Of a stretch of DNA of 34,640 bases, positions 1 through 6,210 are shown piece after piece (within the stretch, counting starts at the first letter, position 1; the number at the start of each line of letters is the position of its first letter). A program made the position numbers and the translations under genes. Where the stretch lies: the NCBI GenBank assembly GCA_964654995.1, contig CAZZKF010000025.1, positions 1 through 34,640 of the forward strand. Reading direction: 5' to 3'. Below the pieces are notes generated by a model, which saw nothing but the letters and a program-made list of their open reading frames with translations, was not told the DNA's origin and ran no database searches. The DNA is from CAZZKF01 sp964654995. GTDB taxonomy: Bacteria > Pseudomonadota > Alphaproteobacteria > CAZZKF01.

Positions 1-15
1 AACACCGAGGTGCGC

Positions 16-990
16 TCAGTCGCGCACCGAGCAAGAGGCGCCGCCGAGCACGCAGAAGCGCGCGCAGTGGGGGTGATTGAGGGGGACCTCGCCAGCCGCC
101 TCGGCCAGGCTCGCCCCCATCTCGAAGCGCGGATCGTAGGGCAGCAGGGTGCAGGAGACGACGGTGGGTGCGCTTGCGCCCTTGCGTTTGACCACCATAC
201 GCGAGGAGGCGCACATCACATCATCGGGCCGCAGTCCGAGCACATCCCAACAGGCTTCGCTGATCTCCGGCACGTCGCAGGCGGCATCCATTTCCGGGAA
301 CAGCACCAGTTGCGCCGCATCCATGGCATCGATGGCGAGCCCGAGGCGCTTGAACAGACGCGCATATCCGGCCCGCAGGGCGGCCTCCGGCTCGCCGGAA
401 AAGGTGCGCCCGGCGACATGCACGCGAAAGCCCTCATTTGCCAGCCAGGCAAGGCCGTCCACGGCCGGCGCCCAGCTGTGGCGCCCGCGCTCGGATTCGT
501 GGACCGCTTCCTCGTAGTGATCGAGCGAAACCCGGAAGGTGAGCCGTTCGCGGCCCCTCCGGCGGCGCAGCGCCTGCAGCGCATCCGCCTGCTTCATCAT
601 CGGCCGCATGCCATTGGTCAGCACCAGCACCTCGAAGCCGCGCGCCAGCGCCACGTCGATCATGTCGATGAGCTCCGGGTTCATGAACGGCTCGCCGCCG
701 GTAAAGCCGATCTCGCGAGTCGGCCAGCCGAGGGCGGCGATCTCGTCCAGATAGCGCACCACCTCGGCGCAGGTCAGATAGACCAGCGCATCGTTGCGCG
801 GGCTCGATTCGATATAGCAGCCGCGACACGTCAGATTGCACAGGGTGCCGGTGTTGAACCACAGGGTCTCCAGCGCCCGAAGCCGGACCCGGGCGCGGCG
901 CGCACCGGTCACGGTAACATCCGGATCGCTGAACTTCTCGGGCGCCAGGCCCGGGGTCGGCGAATATTTTTTCGGCGGCGAATAATTCAT
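16..990 (-). CDS. Radical SAM protein with C-terminal auxiliary cysteines, function unknown
   Basis: A 324-residue protein. Cys51, Cys55 and Cys58 form the CX3CX2C motif that binds the SAM-cleaving 4Fe-4S cluster in radical SAM enzymes, and GGEPF follows near residue 99. The C-terminal third holds Cys260, Cys280, Cys309, Cys313 and Cys320. These are fewer than a full SPASM domain but enough to suggest an auxiliary iron-sulfur cluster (inference). The segment around the first cluster (LWFNTGTLCNLTCRGCYIES) resembles a widespread proteobacterial radical SAM family of unknown function; I make that match from memory. The ATG at 990 has an AGGA-type ribosome site six bases upstream. The gene ends 15 bases from the window edge, so any downstream partner is out of view. 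No precursor-peptide gene lies upstream, where the neighbour is an exported cupin. The substrate is unknown. Confidence 0.88.
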   Translation of the reverse strand: MNYSPPKKYSPTPGLAPEKFSDPDVTVTGARRARVRLRALETLWFNTGTLCNLTCRGCYIESSPRNDALVYLTCAEVVRYLDEIAALGWPTREIGFTGGEPFMNPELIDMIDVALARGFEVLVLTNGMRPMMKQADALQALRRRRGRERLTFRVSLDHYEEAVHESERGRHSWAPAVDGLAWLANEGFRVHVAGRTFSGEPEAALRAGYARLFKRLGLAIDAMDAAQLVLFPEMDAACDVPEISEACWDVLGLRPDDVMCASSRMVVKRKGASAPTVVSCTLLPYDPRFEMGASLAEAAGEVPLNHPHCARFCVLGGASCSVRD

Positions 991-1097
991 GACCGTCCTG
1001 TGTTCGCGCGGTGACCTACAGGTTTAGCCGGACGCATGGCTCCGCGCATGTCAATACTTCGTGATCGCGTACCCAGAATGGTGGCGGAAATAGTCTC

Positions 1098-1535
1098 CTA
1101 TTCACCGGCCGGCTCGGTGGTCACCGGGCCAAGGCCGCGGATCTCGACAATCACCTCTTCGTCGCGGGCACCGTCGAAATGGGCCGCTCCGGCCGGGTGT
1201 TTCATGAAGCTGCCGGGCGGCAACGGCACTGCCTCCTCGGGCGCGAAGCGGGCGCCGGTACCGGCATACCAGGTTCCTGACAGCACCGTGACATAGCGGT
1301 CCTTGGAATGCTTGTGCGGGTGGGTCATCACGCCGGGCGGGAATTTGGCGCGCAGAATGTAGAGCCCTTCGCGGGCCGGATCGCCGGCCAGCACCGCCAC
1401 CTGAACGCCGGGATAGCGGGCGACGTCGTGCCAGACGATGCGGTCCGGGGTCAGGATCACAAAACCGGCGTCCTGTGCCTGTCCAACGGCGATAAAACCC
1501 AGCGCCAGCGCGAGGGCAAGGATCGATCGTTTCAT
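1098..1535 (-). CDS. Exported cupin-domain protein (start interrupted by assembly gap)
   Basis: A 145-residue small protein. Residues 1-20 form a Sec-type signal peptide (MKR, then an Ala/Leu-rich core, then GQAQ), so it is probably periplasmic. The rest is a single cupin barrel: His72, His74 and His76 in HPHKHS, and His113 and His119 near the C terminus, are likely metal ligands. Cupins of this type often have no assigned reaction, and none is assigned here. The ATG at 1533-1535 directly abuts the run of N. The same first 55 bases recur at 1636-1690, where ATG is preceded by a GGAGG ribosome site at 1695-1699, four bases away. The true upstream region is therefore probably the sequence after the gap. 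The coding sequence itself is complete. Confidence 0.85.
   Translation of the reverse strand: MKRSILALALALGFIAVGQAQDAGFVILTPDRIVWHDVARYPGVQVAVLAGDPAREGLYILRAKFPPGVMTHPHKHSKDRYVTVLSGTWYAGTGARFAPEEAVPLPPGSFMKHPAGAAHFDGARDEEVIVEIRGLGPVTTEPAGE
1481..1535. repeat. 55-base repeat, copy 1 (left flank of the gap)
   Basis: The 55 bases before the N run are identical to the 55 bases after it (1636-1690). They encode the first 18 or so codons of the cupin gene on the minus strand. An exact copy ending precisely at both edges of a fixed-length gap is what an unresolved k-mer overlap between two contigs looks like, so this is most likely an assembly artefact rather than a biological repeat. Confidence 0.9.
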
Positions 1536-1635
1536 NNNNNNNNNNNNNNNNNNNNNNNNNNNNNNNNNNNNNNNNNNNNNNNNNNNNNNNNNNNNNNNNN
1601 NNNNNNNNNNNNNNNNNNNNNNNNNNNNNNNNNNN
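1536..1635. other. Scaffold gap of 100 N
   Basis: Exactly 100 undetermined bases. A round length of 100 is a conventional placeholder for a gap of unknown size. Because both flanks carry the same 55 bases, the real distance is probably zero or negative: the contigs overlap and the sequence is likely continuous once one copy is removed. Confidence 0.97.
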
Positions 1636-1690
1636 GTCCAACGGCGATAAAACCCAGCGCCAGCGCGAGGGCAAGGATCGATCGTTTCAT
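1636..1690. repeat. 55-base repeat, copy 2 (right flank of the gap)
   Basis: Identical to 1481-1535. This copy, unlike the first, is joined to a plausible upstream region with a GGAGG ribosome site on the minus strand (1695-1699), so it marks the genuine 5' end of the cupin gene. Confidence 0.9.
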
Positions 1691-1749
1691 GGAGCCTCCA
1701 AGCGGATTATTATTGGTGAATTCTACCAGCACCGGGCTCAAATGGACAT

Positions 1750-2322
1750 ATGGCAGGTGAGCGGCAACAGGCGGTGGAGCGCCGGATCGGGCCCCTCAAG
1801 CTCGACTGCGTGGTCGGCGACATTGCCGCACAAGCCGGGTTCGATGCGGTGGTCAATGCTGCCAACGCGGCGCTGATGCCGGGTGGCGGCGTCGCCGGGG
1901 CGATCCACCGGGCGGCCGGGCCCGGGCTGGCCCGCGAATGTGCGTCCCTGGCGCCGATCAAGCCGGGCGAGGCGGTGATCACCTCGGCGCATGATCTGCC
2001 CAACACCCATGTCATTCACTGCCTGGGCCCGGTCTATGGGCGCGACAAGCCGGAGGCCGAACTGCTGGCCCGCTGCTACCGCCGGGCGCTCGAACTGGCG
2101 GAAGACGCGCGGCTTGCGTCCATCGCCTTTCCGGCGATCTCCACCGGCATTTTCGGCTATCCGCTCGAGGCGGCGGCCAGAATCGCGCTGAAAACCGTGG
2201 TCGAAGCGGCCCCCGGCCTCGACAGCCTCAAGCACATCCGTTTCGTGCTTTACGATCAAGCCGCGCTCGATGTCTTCGCACAAGCGCTTGCCCGGCTTGA
2301 TCTGGACGAGGCAGGCGATTAA
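1750..2322 (+). CDS. MacroD-type macro-domain protein (ADP-ribose / O-acetyl-ADP-ribose hydrolase)
   Basis: A 190-residue single macro domain. The ADP-ribose pocket is visible: GDI at 23-25, the NAAN motif at 36-39 followed by GGGV at 45-48 and a downstream AIH, then the phosphate loop STGIFGYP at 131-138. This pattern fits MacroD-type hydrolases, which remove ADP-ribose from acidic residues or deacetylate O-acetyl-ADP-ribose. It is cytoplasmic, with no signal peptide. The length is normal for the family. The ATG at 1750 has only a weak GGA ribosome site. The gene is divergent from the cupin and is followed 17 bases later by a tRNA gene. A Fic protein, which modifies proteins with nucleotides, lies 28 kb away, but nothing links the two. 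Confidence 0.9.
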   Translation: MAGERQQAVERRIGPLKLDCVVGDIAAQAGFDAVVNAANAALMPGGGVAGAIHRAAGPGLARECASLAPIKPGEAVITSAHDLPNTHVIHCLGPVYGRDKPEAELLARCYRRALELAEDARLASIAFPAISTGIFGYPLEAAARIALKTVVEAAPGLDSLKHIRFVLYDQAALDVFAQALARLDLDEAGD

Positions 2323-2339
2323 ACATGAAGCACCCGAGC

Positions 2340-2414
2340 GCGGGCGTAGTTCAGAGGTAGAACGTCAGCTTCCCAAGCTGAATGTCGTGGGTTCGATTCC
2401 CATCGCCCGCTCCA
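2340..2414 (+). tRNA. tRNA-Gly (anticodon CCC)
   Basis: A complete cloverleaf can be folded by eye. The acceptor stem GCGGGCG pairs with CGCCCGC, and the D stem is GTTC/GAAC. The anticodon stem TCAGC/GCTGA encloses the loop TTCCCAA, giving anticodon CCC. The T arm is GTGGG-TTCGATT-CCCAT, with one G-T wobble. The discriminator base is T2411 and the CCA end is encoded at 2412-2414. CCC reads the glycine codon GGG. It stands alone, with no other tRNA nearby. Confidence 0.96.
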
Positions 2415-2450
2415 ATTTCCTCTTGTTTCGATGCCTTGCCGGCGGCGCGA

Positions 2451-2846
2451 TTACGACGCGGCGGTGGTGAGCTCGATCACGTTGGCGTCAACATCGCGGA
2501 TGAAAACCGAGGTGCCGGTGCCCAGCTTCACCGGGCCCTCGGTGACCGCGATGCCGGCCGCCTGCAGCCCGGCCAGCACATCGTCGATCGAGCTGATCGC
2601 CAGCGCGACATGGGTATAGCCGGCATGCTTTTCCGGCACATCCATCAGCACATTGGGCCCCGGCACAGGATCGGCGTTGACGATCAGGTTGATCTCGGCC
2701 CCGGCCGAATTGCGCAGGACGATGACCGGATCCGTGTCGTCCTCATAGACGGATCGAAATCCGAGCAACGCGTAAAAGGCGCAAGCCTTTCCGGCATCAC
2801 GCACGCGCACGCCGACATGGGCGATGGGGCCGCAGGCAATGGTCAT
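2451..2846 (-). CDS. VOC-family (glyoxalase/bleomycin-resistance fold) protein
   Basis: A 131-residue protein with the paired beta-alpha-beta-beta-beta repeats of the vicinal oxygen chelate superfamily. The four classical metal positions appear filled: His10 in IAHVGVRV, Glu51 in AEINL, His79 in THVALA and Glu125 in NVIEL. The pattern is like glyoxalase I, but the substrate cannot be told from sequence. I start it at the ATG at 2846 because a purine-rich GGGGGAGGAAG lies about eight bases upstream. The frame stays open to an earlier ATG at 2882, which would add 12 residues that are not conserved in appearance. It is divergent from the aminotransferase and cytoplasmic. Confidence 0.85.
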   Translation of the reverse strand: MTIACGPIAHVGVRVRDAGKACAFYALLGFRSVYEDDTDPVIVLRNSAGAEINLIVNADPVPGPNVLMDVPEKHAGYTHVALAISSIDDVLAGLQAAGIAVTEGPVKLGTGTSVFIRDVDANVIELTTAAS

Positions 2847-2888
2847 GGTCGCTTCCTCCCCCGCAACAGCTCGCTTCATCACACATGG

Positions 2889-2916
2889 TTGGTGCGAACG
2901 CGTCAGTCTGTATTAT
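2889..2916 (+). promoter_or_regulatory. Candidate sigma70-type promoter for the aminotransferase
   Basis: TTGGTG at 2889-2894 and TATTAT at 2911-2916 are separated by 16 bases. The -10 element matches the consensus at five of six positions; the -35 matches less well. Transcription would begin near 2923, just upstream of a short leader frame (2947) and the aminotransferase start (2964). Confidence 0.45.
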
Positions 2917-2946
2917 GGCCGGGACAGGGGTCCCGAGGAACCGCCA

Positions 2947-2967
2947 ATGCCAGGAAACCGCGCATGA
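2947..2967 (+). CDS. Six-codon leader ORF coupled to the aminotransferase start
   Basis: ATG at 2947 is preceded seven bases upstream by a good ribosome site (GAGGAA). It encodes MPGNRA and stops at TGA 2965-2967, which overlaps the aminotransferase ATG at 2964 as ATGA. The ribosome site before this mini-frame is better than the AGGAAA before the aminotransferase itself, so terminating ribosomes could reinitiate there. It may equally be chance. Confidence 0.25.
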   Translation: MPGNRA

Positions 2968-4133
2968 CCGGTCTCAAAACATCACGGCGCAGCGACATCG
3001 CCCCGTTCATCGCCATGGACGTGGTAAAGGCGGCCAACGGTCTGGAGCGCAATGGGCACCGGATCGTCCATATGGAGATCGGCGAGCCCGGCACGCCGCC
3101 GCCACGCGCGGTGCTCGAGCAGGCCGCCGCCATGCTGACCGATGGTCATATCGGCTACACCGAATCGCTGGGGATCGGGACGTTGCGCGCCCGAATCGCC
3201 CGCCATTACGCCGACATGTACGCAAGCGCAATCGACGCCAGGCGGATCGTCGTGACCACCGGCTCGTCAGGCGGCTTTCTGCTGACTTTTCTGGCTGCTT
3301 TCGACGCCGGCGATCGGATCGGGCTTGCCACCCCGTGCTATCCGGCCTACCCCAATCTTCTGGCCGCGTTGGGGCTGGAACCGGTGCCCATCGCCACCGG
3401 GCCCGAGACCCGCTTCGCCCCGACGCCCGGACTGATCGAGGCGGCTGCGGCACAGGCTGGTCCGCTCTCCGGGCTGCTGATTGCCAGCCCGGCCAACCCG
3501 ACCGGCACGATGCTGACACCCGCGGCGCTTGGTGAACTCGTCGATTATTGCCGGGGGCACGACATTCGCCTGATCTCGGACGAGATCTATCACGGCATTA
3601 CCTTTGGCGCGCCGGCGACAACGGTGGCCGATTTGTGGGACGAGGCGATCATCGTCAATTCCTTTTCCAAATATTTCAGCATGACCGGATGGCGGATCGG
3701 CTGGCTGGTGGCGCCCGAATCGCTGATCCGGCCGATGGAACGGCTCGCCCAGAATCTGTTCATCTCGCCCCCCGCCCTGGCCCAGGCGGCCGCCGAAGTG
3801 GCCCTGGACTGTCGCGCCGAGCTGGATGCCTATGTCGCCCGCTACCGCCGCAATCGCGATTCACTGCTGGCCGCTTTTTCGGACATGGGACTTGATCGCA
3901 TCGCACCCGCCGACGGCGCCTTTTATGTCTATGCCGACGTCTCCCGCTTCACCGCGGACAGCCGCGAGTTTTGCGCGGTGATGCTCGAAGAGGCGGGCGT
4001 GGCGGCCACCCCGGGGATCGATTTCGACCGCACGCATGGCGCCGCCTTCGTGCGCTTTTCCGTCGCCGGTCCGGAAGAGGACATTGCCGAGGCGATCGCG
4101 CGGTTGAGACCCTGGCTCGAGGCCCGGGGCTAA
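2964..4133 (+). CDS. Class I/II PLP-dependent aminotransferase
   Basis: A 389-residue fold-type I aminotransferase. Key residues are visible: Asn178 in SPANPTG, Asp206 and Tyr209 in SDEIYHG, the Schiff-base Lys236 in NSFSKYFSMTGWR, and the substrate carboxylate-binding Arg near the C terminus in AAFVRFSVA. The length is normal for the aspartate/aromatic/alanine aminotransferase group; the exact amino-acid pair cannot be assigned. The frame is open far upstream, to 2382, but that extension runs across the tRNA end and the divergent VOC gene, so the ATG at 2964 is chosen, with AGGAAA upstream. The M48 protease gene begins three bases after the stop, implying one transcript. A candidate promoter lies at 2889-2916. 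Confidence 0.9.
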   Translation: MTGLKTSRRSDIAPFIAMDVVKAANGLERNGHRIVHMEIGEPGTPPPRAVLEQAAAMLTDGHIGYTESLGIGTLRARIARHYADMYASAIDARRIVVTTGSSGGFLLTFLAAFDAGDRIGLATPCYPAYPNLLAALGLEPVPIATGPETRFAPTPGLIEAAAAQAGPLSGLLIASPANPTGTMLTPAALGELVDYCRGHDIRLISDEIYHGITFGAPATTVADLWDEAIIVNSFSKYFSMTGWRIGWLVAPESLIRPMERLAQNLFISPPALAQAAAEVALDCRAELDAYVARYRRNRDSLLAAFSDMGLDRIAPADGAFYVYADVSRFTADSREFCAVMLEEAGVAATPGIDFDRTHGAAFVRFSVAGPEEDIAEAIARLRPWLEARG

Positions 4134-4136
4134 GCC

Positions 4137-5006
4137 ATGCTCGATCCCGTGCGCGCCGCCGAGAACCGCTGGCGCAACCTGCGCCAGACCCTGGTCATGC
4201 TGGCCGGCATGGCGTTGCTGCTGGGGGCCATCGGCTGGGTTCTGGGCGGCCCGGCGGCGGTCGTCTGGTCGGTGGCGGCCGGTCTGGTGCTGTTGATGCT
4301 GGGCCCCGTCGTGCCGCCGGGCTTTATCCTGCGTCTCTATCGCGCCCGCCCCCTCGATCCGCACGCCGCGCCGGAGCTGTTTGCGCTCACCGCCGAGCTC
4401 GCCCGGCGCGCCGGCCTGTCACGCCCGCCACGCCTCTACGTCATCCCGGGGCCGATCATGCAGGCGTTTTCGGCCGGCCAGCCGGAGGCCGCCGCCATCG
4501 CCGTCTCGCAAGGCATCCTGGCGCGGCTCGGCATGCGCGAGGTGGCCGGCATCCTCGCCCATGAAATGAGCCATATCGCCCACAACGACCTCGGCGTCAT
4601 GGCGATTGCCGACATCATGGCGCGCCTGACGCGCACCTTTTCGCTGGTCGGCATGTTTCTCATCATTCTCAATCTGCCGCTGATCGTCACCGGCCAGGCC
4701 TATATCTCCTGGCTCGGCATTCTGCTGCTCACCGCGGCGCCGTCGTTGAGCGTGCTCCTCCAGCTCGCCCTGTCGCGGGCCCGCGAATTCGATGCCGACC
4801 TGGGCGCCGTCGAGCTGACCGGCGACCCGGAAGCCCTGGTTGCGGCGCTGGTCAAGATCGAGGCCCAGCAGCGCAATCCCTGGGAGCGTCATCTGTTCCC
4901 CATGGGCCGGCCGGCCGAGCCATCATGGTTGCGCACCCATCCGGTGACCCAGGAGCGCATCGCCCGCCTGCGCGAGCTCGCCCCGGCCCCGCAGCGCTGG
5001 ATCTGA
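4137..5006 (+). CDS. M48-family zinc metalloprotease, HtpX-like
   Basis: A 289-residue inner-membrane protease. Two hydrophobic segments at about 18-37 and 41-60 precede the catalytic domain. The zinc motif HEMSH is at 142-146, and the third ligand is probably Glu217 in REFDAD. Two further hydrophobic stretches at about 168-186 and 190-210 lie between them, as in HtpX, a membrane protein quality-control protease whose active site faces the cytoplasm. The length is close to HtpX. It follows the aminotransferase by three bases. I leave the symbol blank because several M48 paralogues share this layout. Confidence 0.88.
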   Translation: MLDPVRAAENRWRNLRQTLVMLAGMALLLGAIGWVLGGPAAVVWSVAAGLVLLMLGPVVPPGFILRLYRARPLDPHAAPELFALTAELARRAGLSRPPRLYVIPGPIMQAFSAGQPEAAAIAVSQGILARLGMREVAGILAHEMSHIAHNDLGVMAIADIMARLTRTFSLVGMFLIILNLPLIVTGQAYISWLGILLLTAAPSLSVLLQLALSRAREFDADLGAVELTGDPEALVAALVKIEAQQRNPWERHLFPMGRPAEPSWLRTHPVTQERIARLRELAPAPQRWI

Positions 5007-5025
5007 TGAGAACAGGCCCTGCCGT

Positions 5026-6210
5026 TCAGACCACCTCGAACAGACCGGCGGCACCCATGCCACCGCCGATGCACATGGTAACCACCACCAGCCTGGCGCC
5101 GCGGCGCTTGCCCTCGATGAGCGCGTGGCCGACCATGCGTGCACCGCTCATGCCATAGGGATGGCCGATCGAAATGGCGCCGCCATCGACATTGAAGATC
5201 TCGTTGGCGATGCCGAGGCGATCGCGGCAATAGAGGGTCTGGACGGCAAACGCCTCGTTGAGCTCCCACAAATCGATATCGTCGATCTCGAGCCCGTGGC
5301 GTTTGAGCAGCTTGGGCACCGCGAACACCGGCCCGATGCCCATCTCGTCGGGCTCGCAGCCGGCCACGGCGAGCCCGCGATAGATGCCCAGCGGCGTCAG
5401 GCCACGCTGCTCGGCAAGCCGCGCGTCCATGACCACGCAGGCGGCGGCGCCATCCGAGAGCTGGCTGGCGTTGCCGGCGGTAATGCAGCCCTTTTCATCG
5501 AACACCGGCTTGAGTGCCGCCAGCCCTTCGAGCGTGGTGTCCGGGCGGTTGCCCTCGTCCTGCTTGAGCTCGACCTCCTCGAAGGAGACCTCGCCGGTTT
5601 CCTTGTCCACCACCTTCTTGATCGACGCCATCGGTACGATCTCGTGGGCAAAGCGGCCTTCGCGCTGAGCGGCGGCGGTGCGCTGCTGGCTCTGCAGGGC
5701 GTATTCATCCTGCACCTCGCGGGACACGCCATAGCGTTCGGCGACGATCTCGGCCGTCTGGATCATGCTGTAGTAGATGCCGGGCTTGGCCTCCTGCACT
5801 GCACTTTCGACCAGGCGGTAGCTGTTCATATGCTCGTTCTGCACCAGGCTGATCGATTCCAGCCCGCCGGCGACCGCCACCCCGACGCCATCGACCATCA
5901 CCCGCTGGGCGGCGATCGAGATGGTCTGCAGCCCGCTCGAGCAGAAGCGGTTGACGGTCACCCCTGCCACCGTGATCGGCAGGCCGGCGGCAACCACGCA
6001 CTGGCGGGCGATGTTGCTGCCGGTCGCCCCTTCCGGCAGGCCGCAGCCCATGATCACGTCTTCGACCTCGCCGGGATCGACGCCGGCGCGCATGACCGCG
6101 TGCTTGACCACATGGCCGCCGAGCAGCGCCCCGTGGGTATCATTGAAGGCGCCGCGATAGGCCTTGCCTATGGGCGTGCGTGCCGTCGAGACGATTACCG
6201 CGTCGGTCAT
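5026..6210 (-). CDS. Acetyl-CoA C-acyltransferase (thiolase, FadA-type)
   Basis: A 394-residue thiolase, which performs the last step of beta-oxidation: cleavage of 3-ketoacyl-CoA by CoA to acetyl-CoA and a shortened acyl-CoA. The catalytic residues are present: nucleophile Cys90 in NRFCSSG, the NEAF motif in the C-terminal half, His350 in GHPYGMSGAR and Cys380 in CIGGGMG. It is cytoplasmic. Its ATG overlaps the stop of the upstream bifunctional dehydrogenase/hydratase gene by four bases (ATGA), so the two are translationally coupled and probably form the alpha2beta2 trifunctional-type complex. A biosynthetic acetoacetyl-CoA thiolase is less likely, given this partner. Confidence 0.93.
   Translation of the reverse strand: MTDAVIVSTARTPIGKAYRGAFNDTHGALLGGHVVKHAVMRAGVDPGEVEDVIMGCGLPEGATGSNIARQCVVAAGLPITVAGVTVNRFCSSGLQTISIAAQRVMVDGVGVAVAGGLESISLVQNEHMNSYRLVESAVQEAKPGIYYSMIQTAEIVAERYGVSREVQDEYALQSQQRTAAAQREGRFAHEIVPMASIKKVVDKETGEVSFEEVELKQDEGNRPDTTLEGLAALKPVFDEKGCITAGNASQLSDGAAACVVMDARLAEQRGLTPLGIYRGLAVAGCEPDEMGIGPVFAVPKLLKRHGLEIDDIDLWELNEAFAVQTLYCRDRLGIANEIFNVDGGAISIGHPYGMSGARMVGHALIEGKRRGARLVVVTMCIGGGMGAAGLFEVV

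Noticed and set aside
1049..1054. TTGACA on the minus strand as the -35 of the radical SAM gene
   Set aside because: The hexamer is perfect but no acceptable -10 lies 16-18 bases downstream.
1481..1690. The 55-base duplication as a biological direct repeat or insertion scar
   Set aside because: It ends exactly at both edges of a 100-N run and carries no element. An assembly artefact explains it fully.
2340..2414. tRNA-Gly as an attachment site for an integrated element
   Set aside because: There is no integrase gene and no second copy of the tRNA 3' end; ordinary chromosomal genes follow directly.
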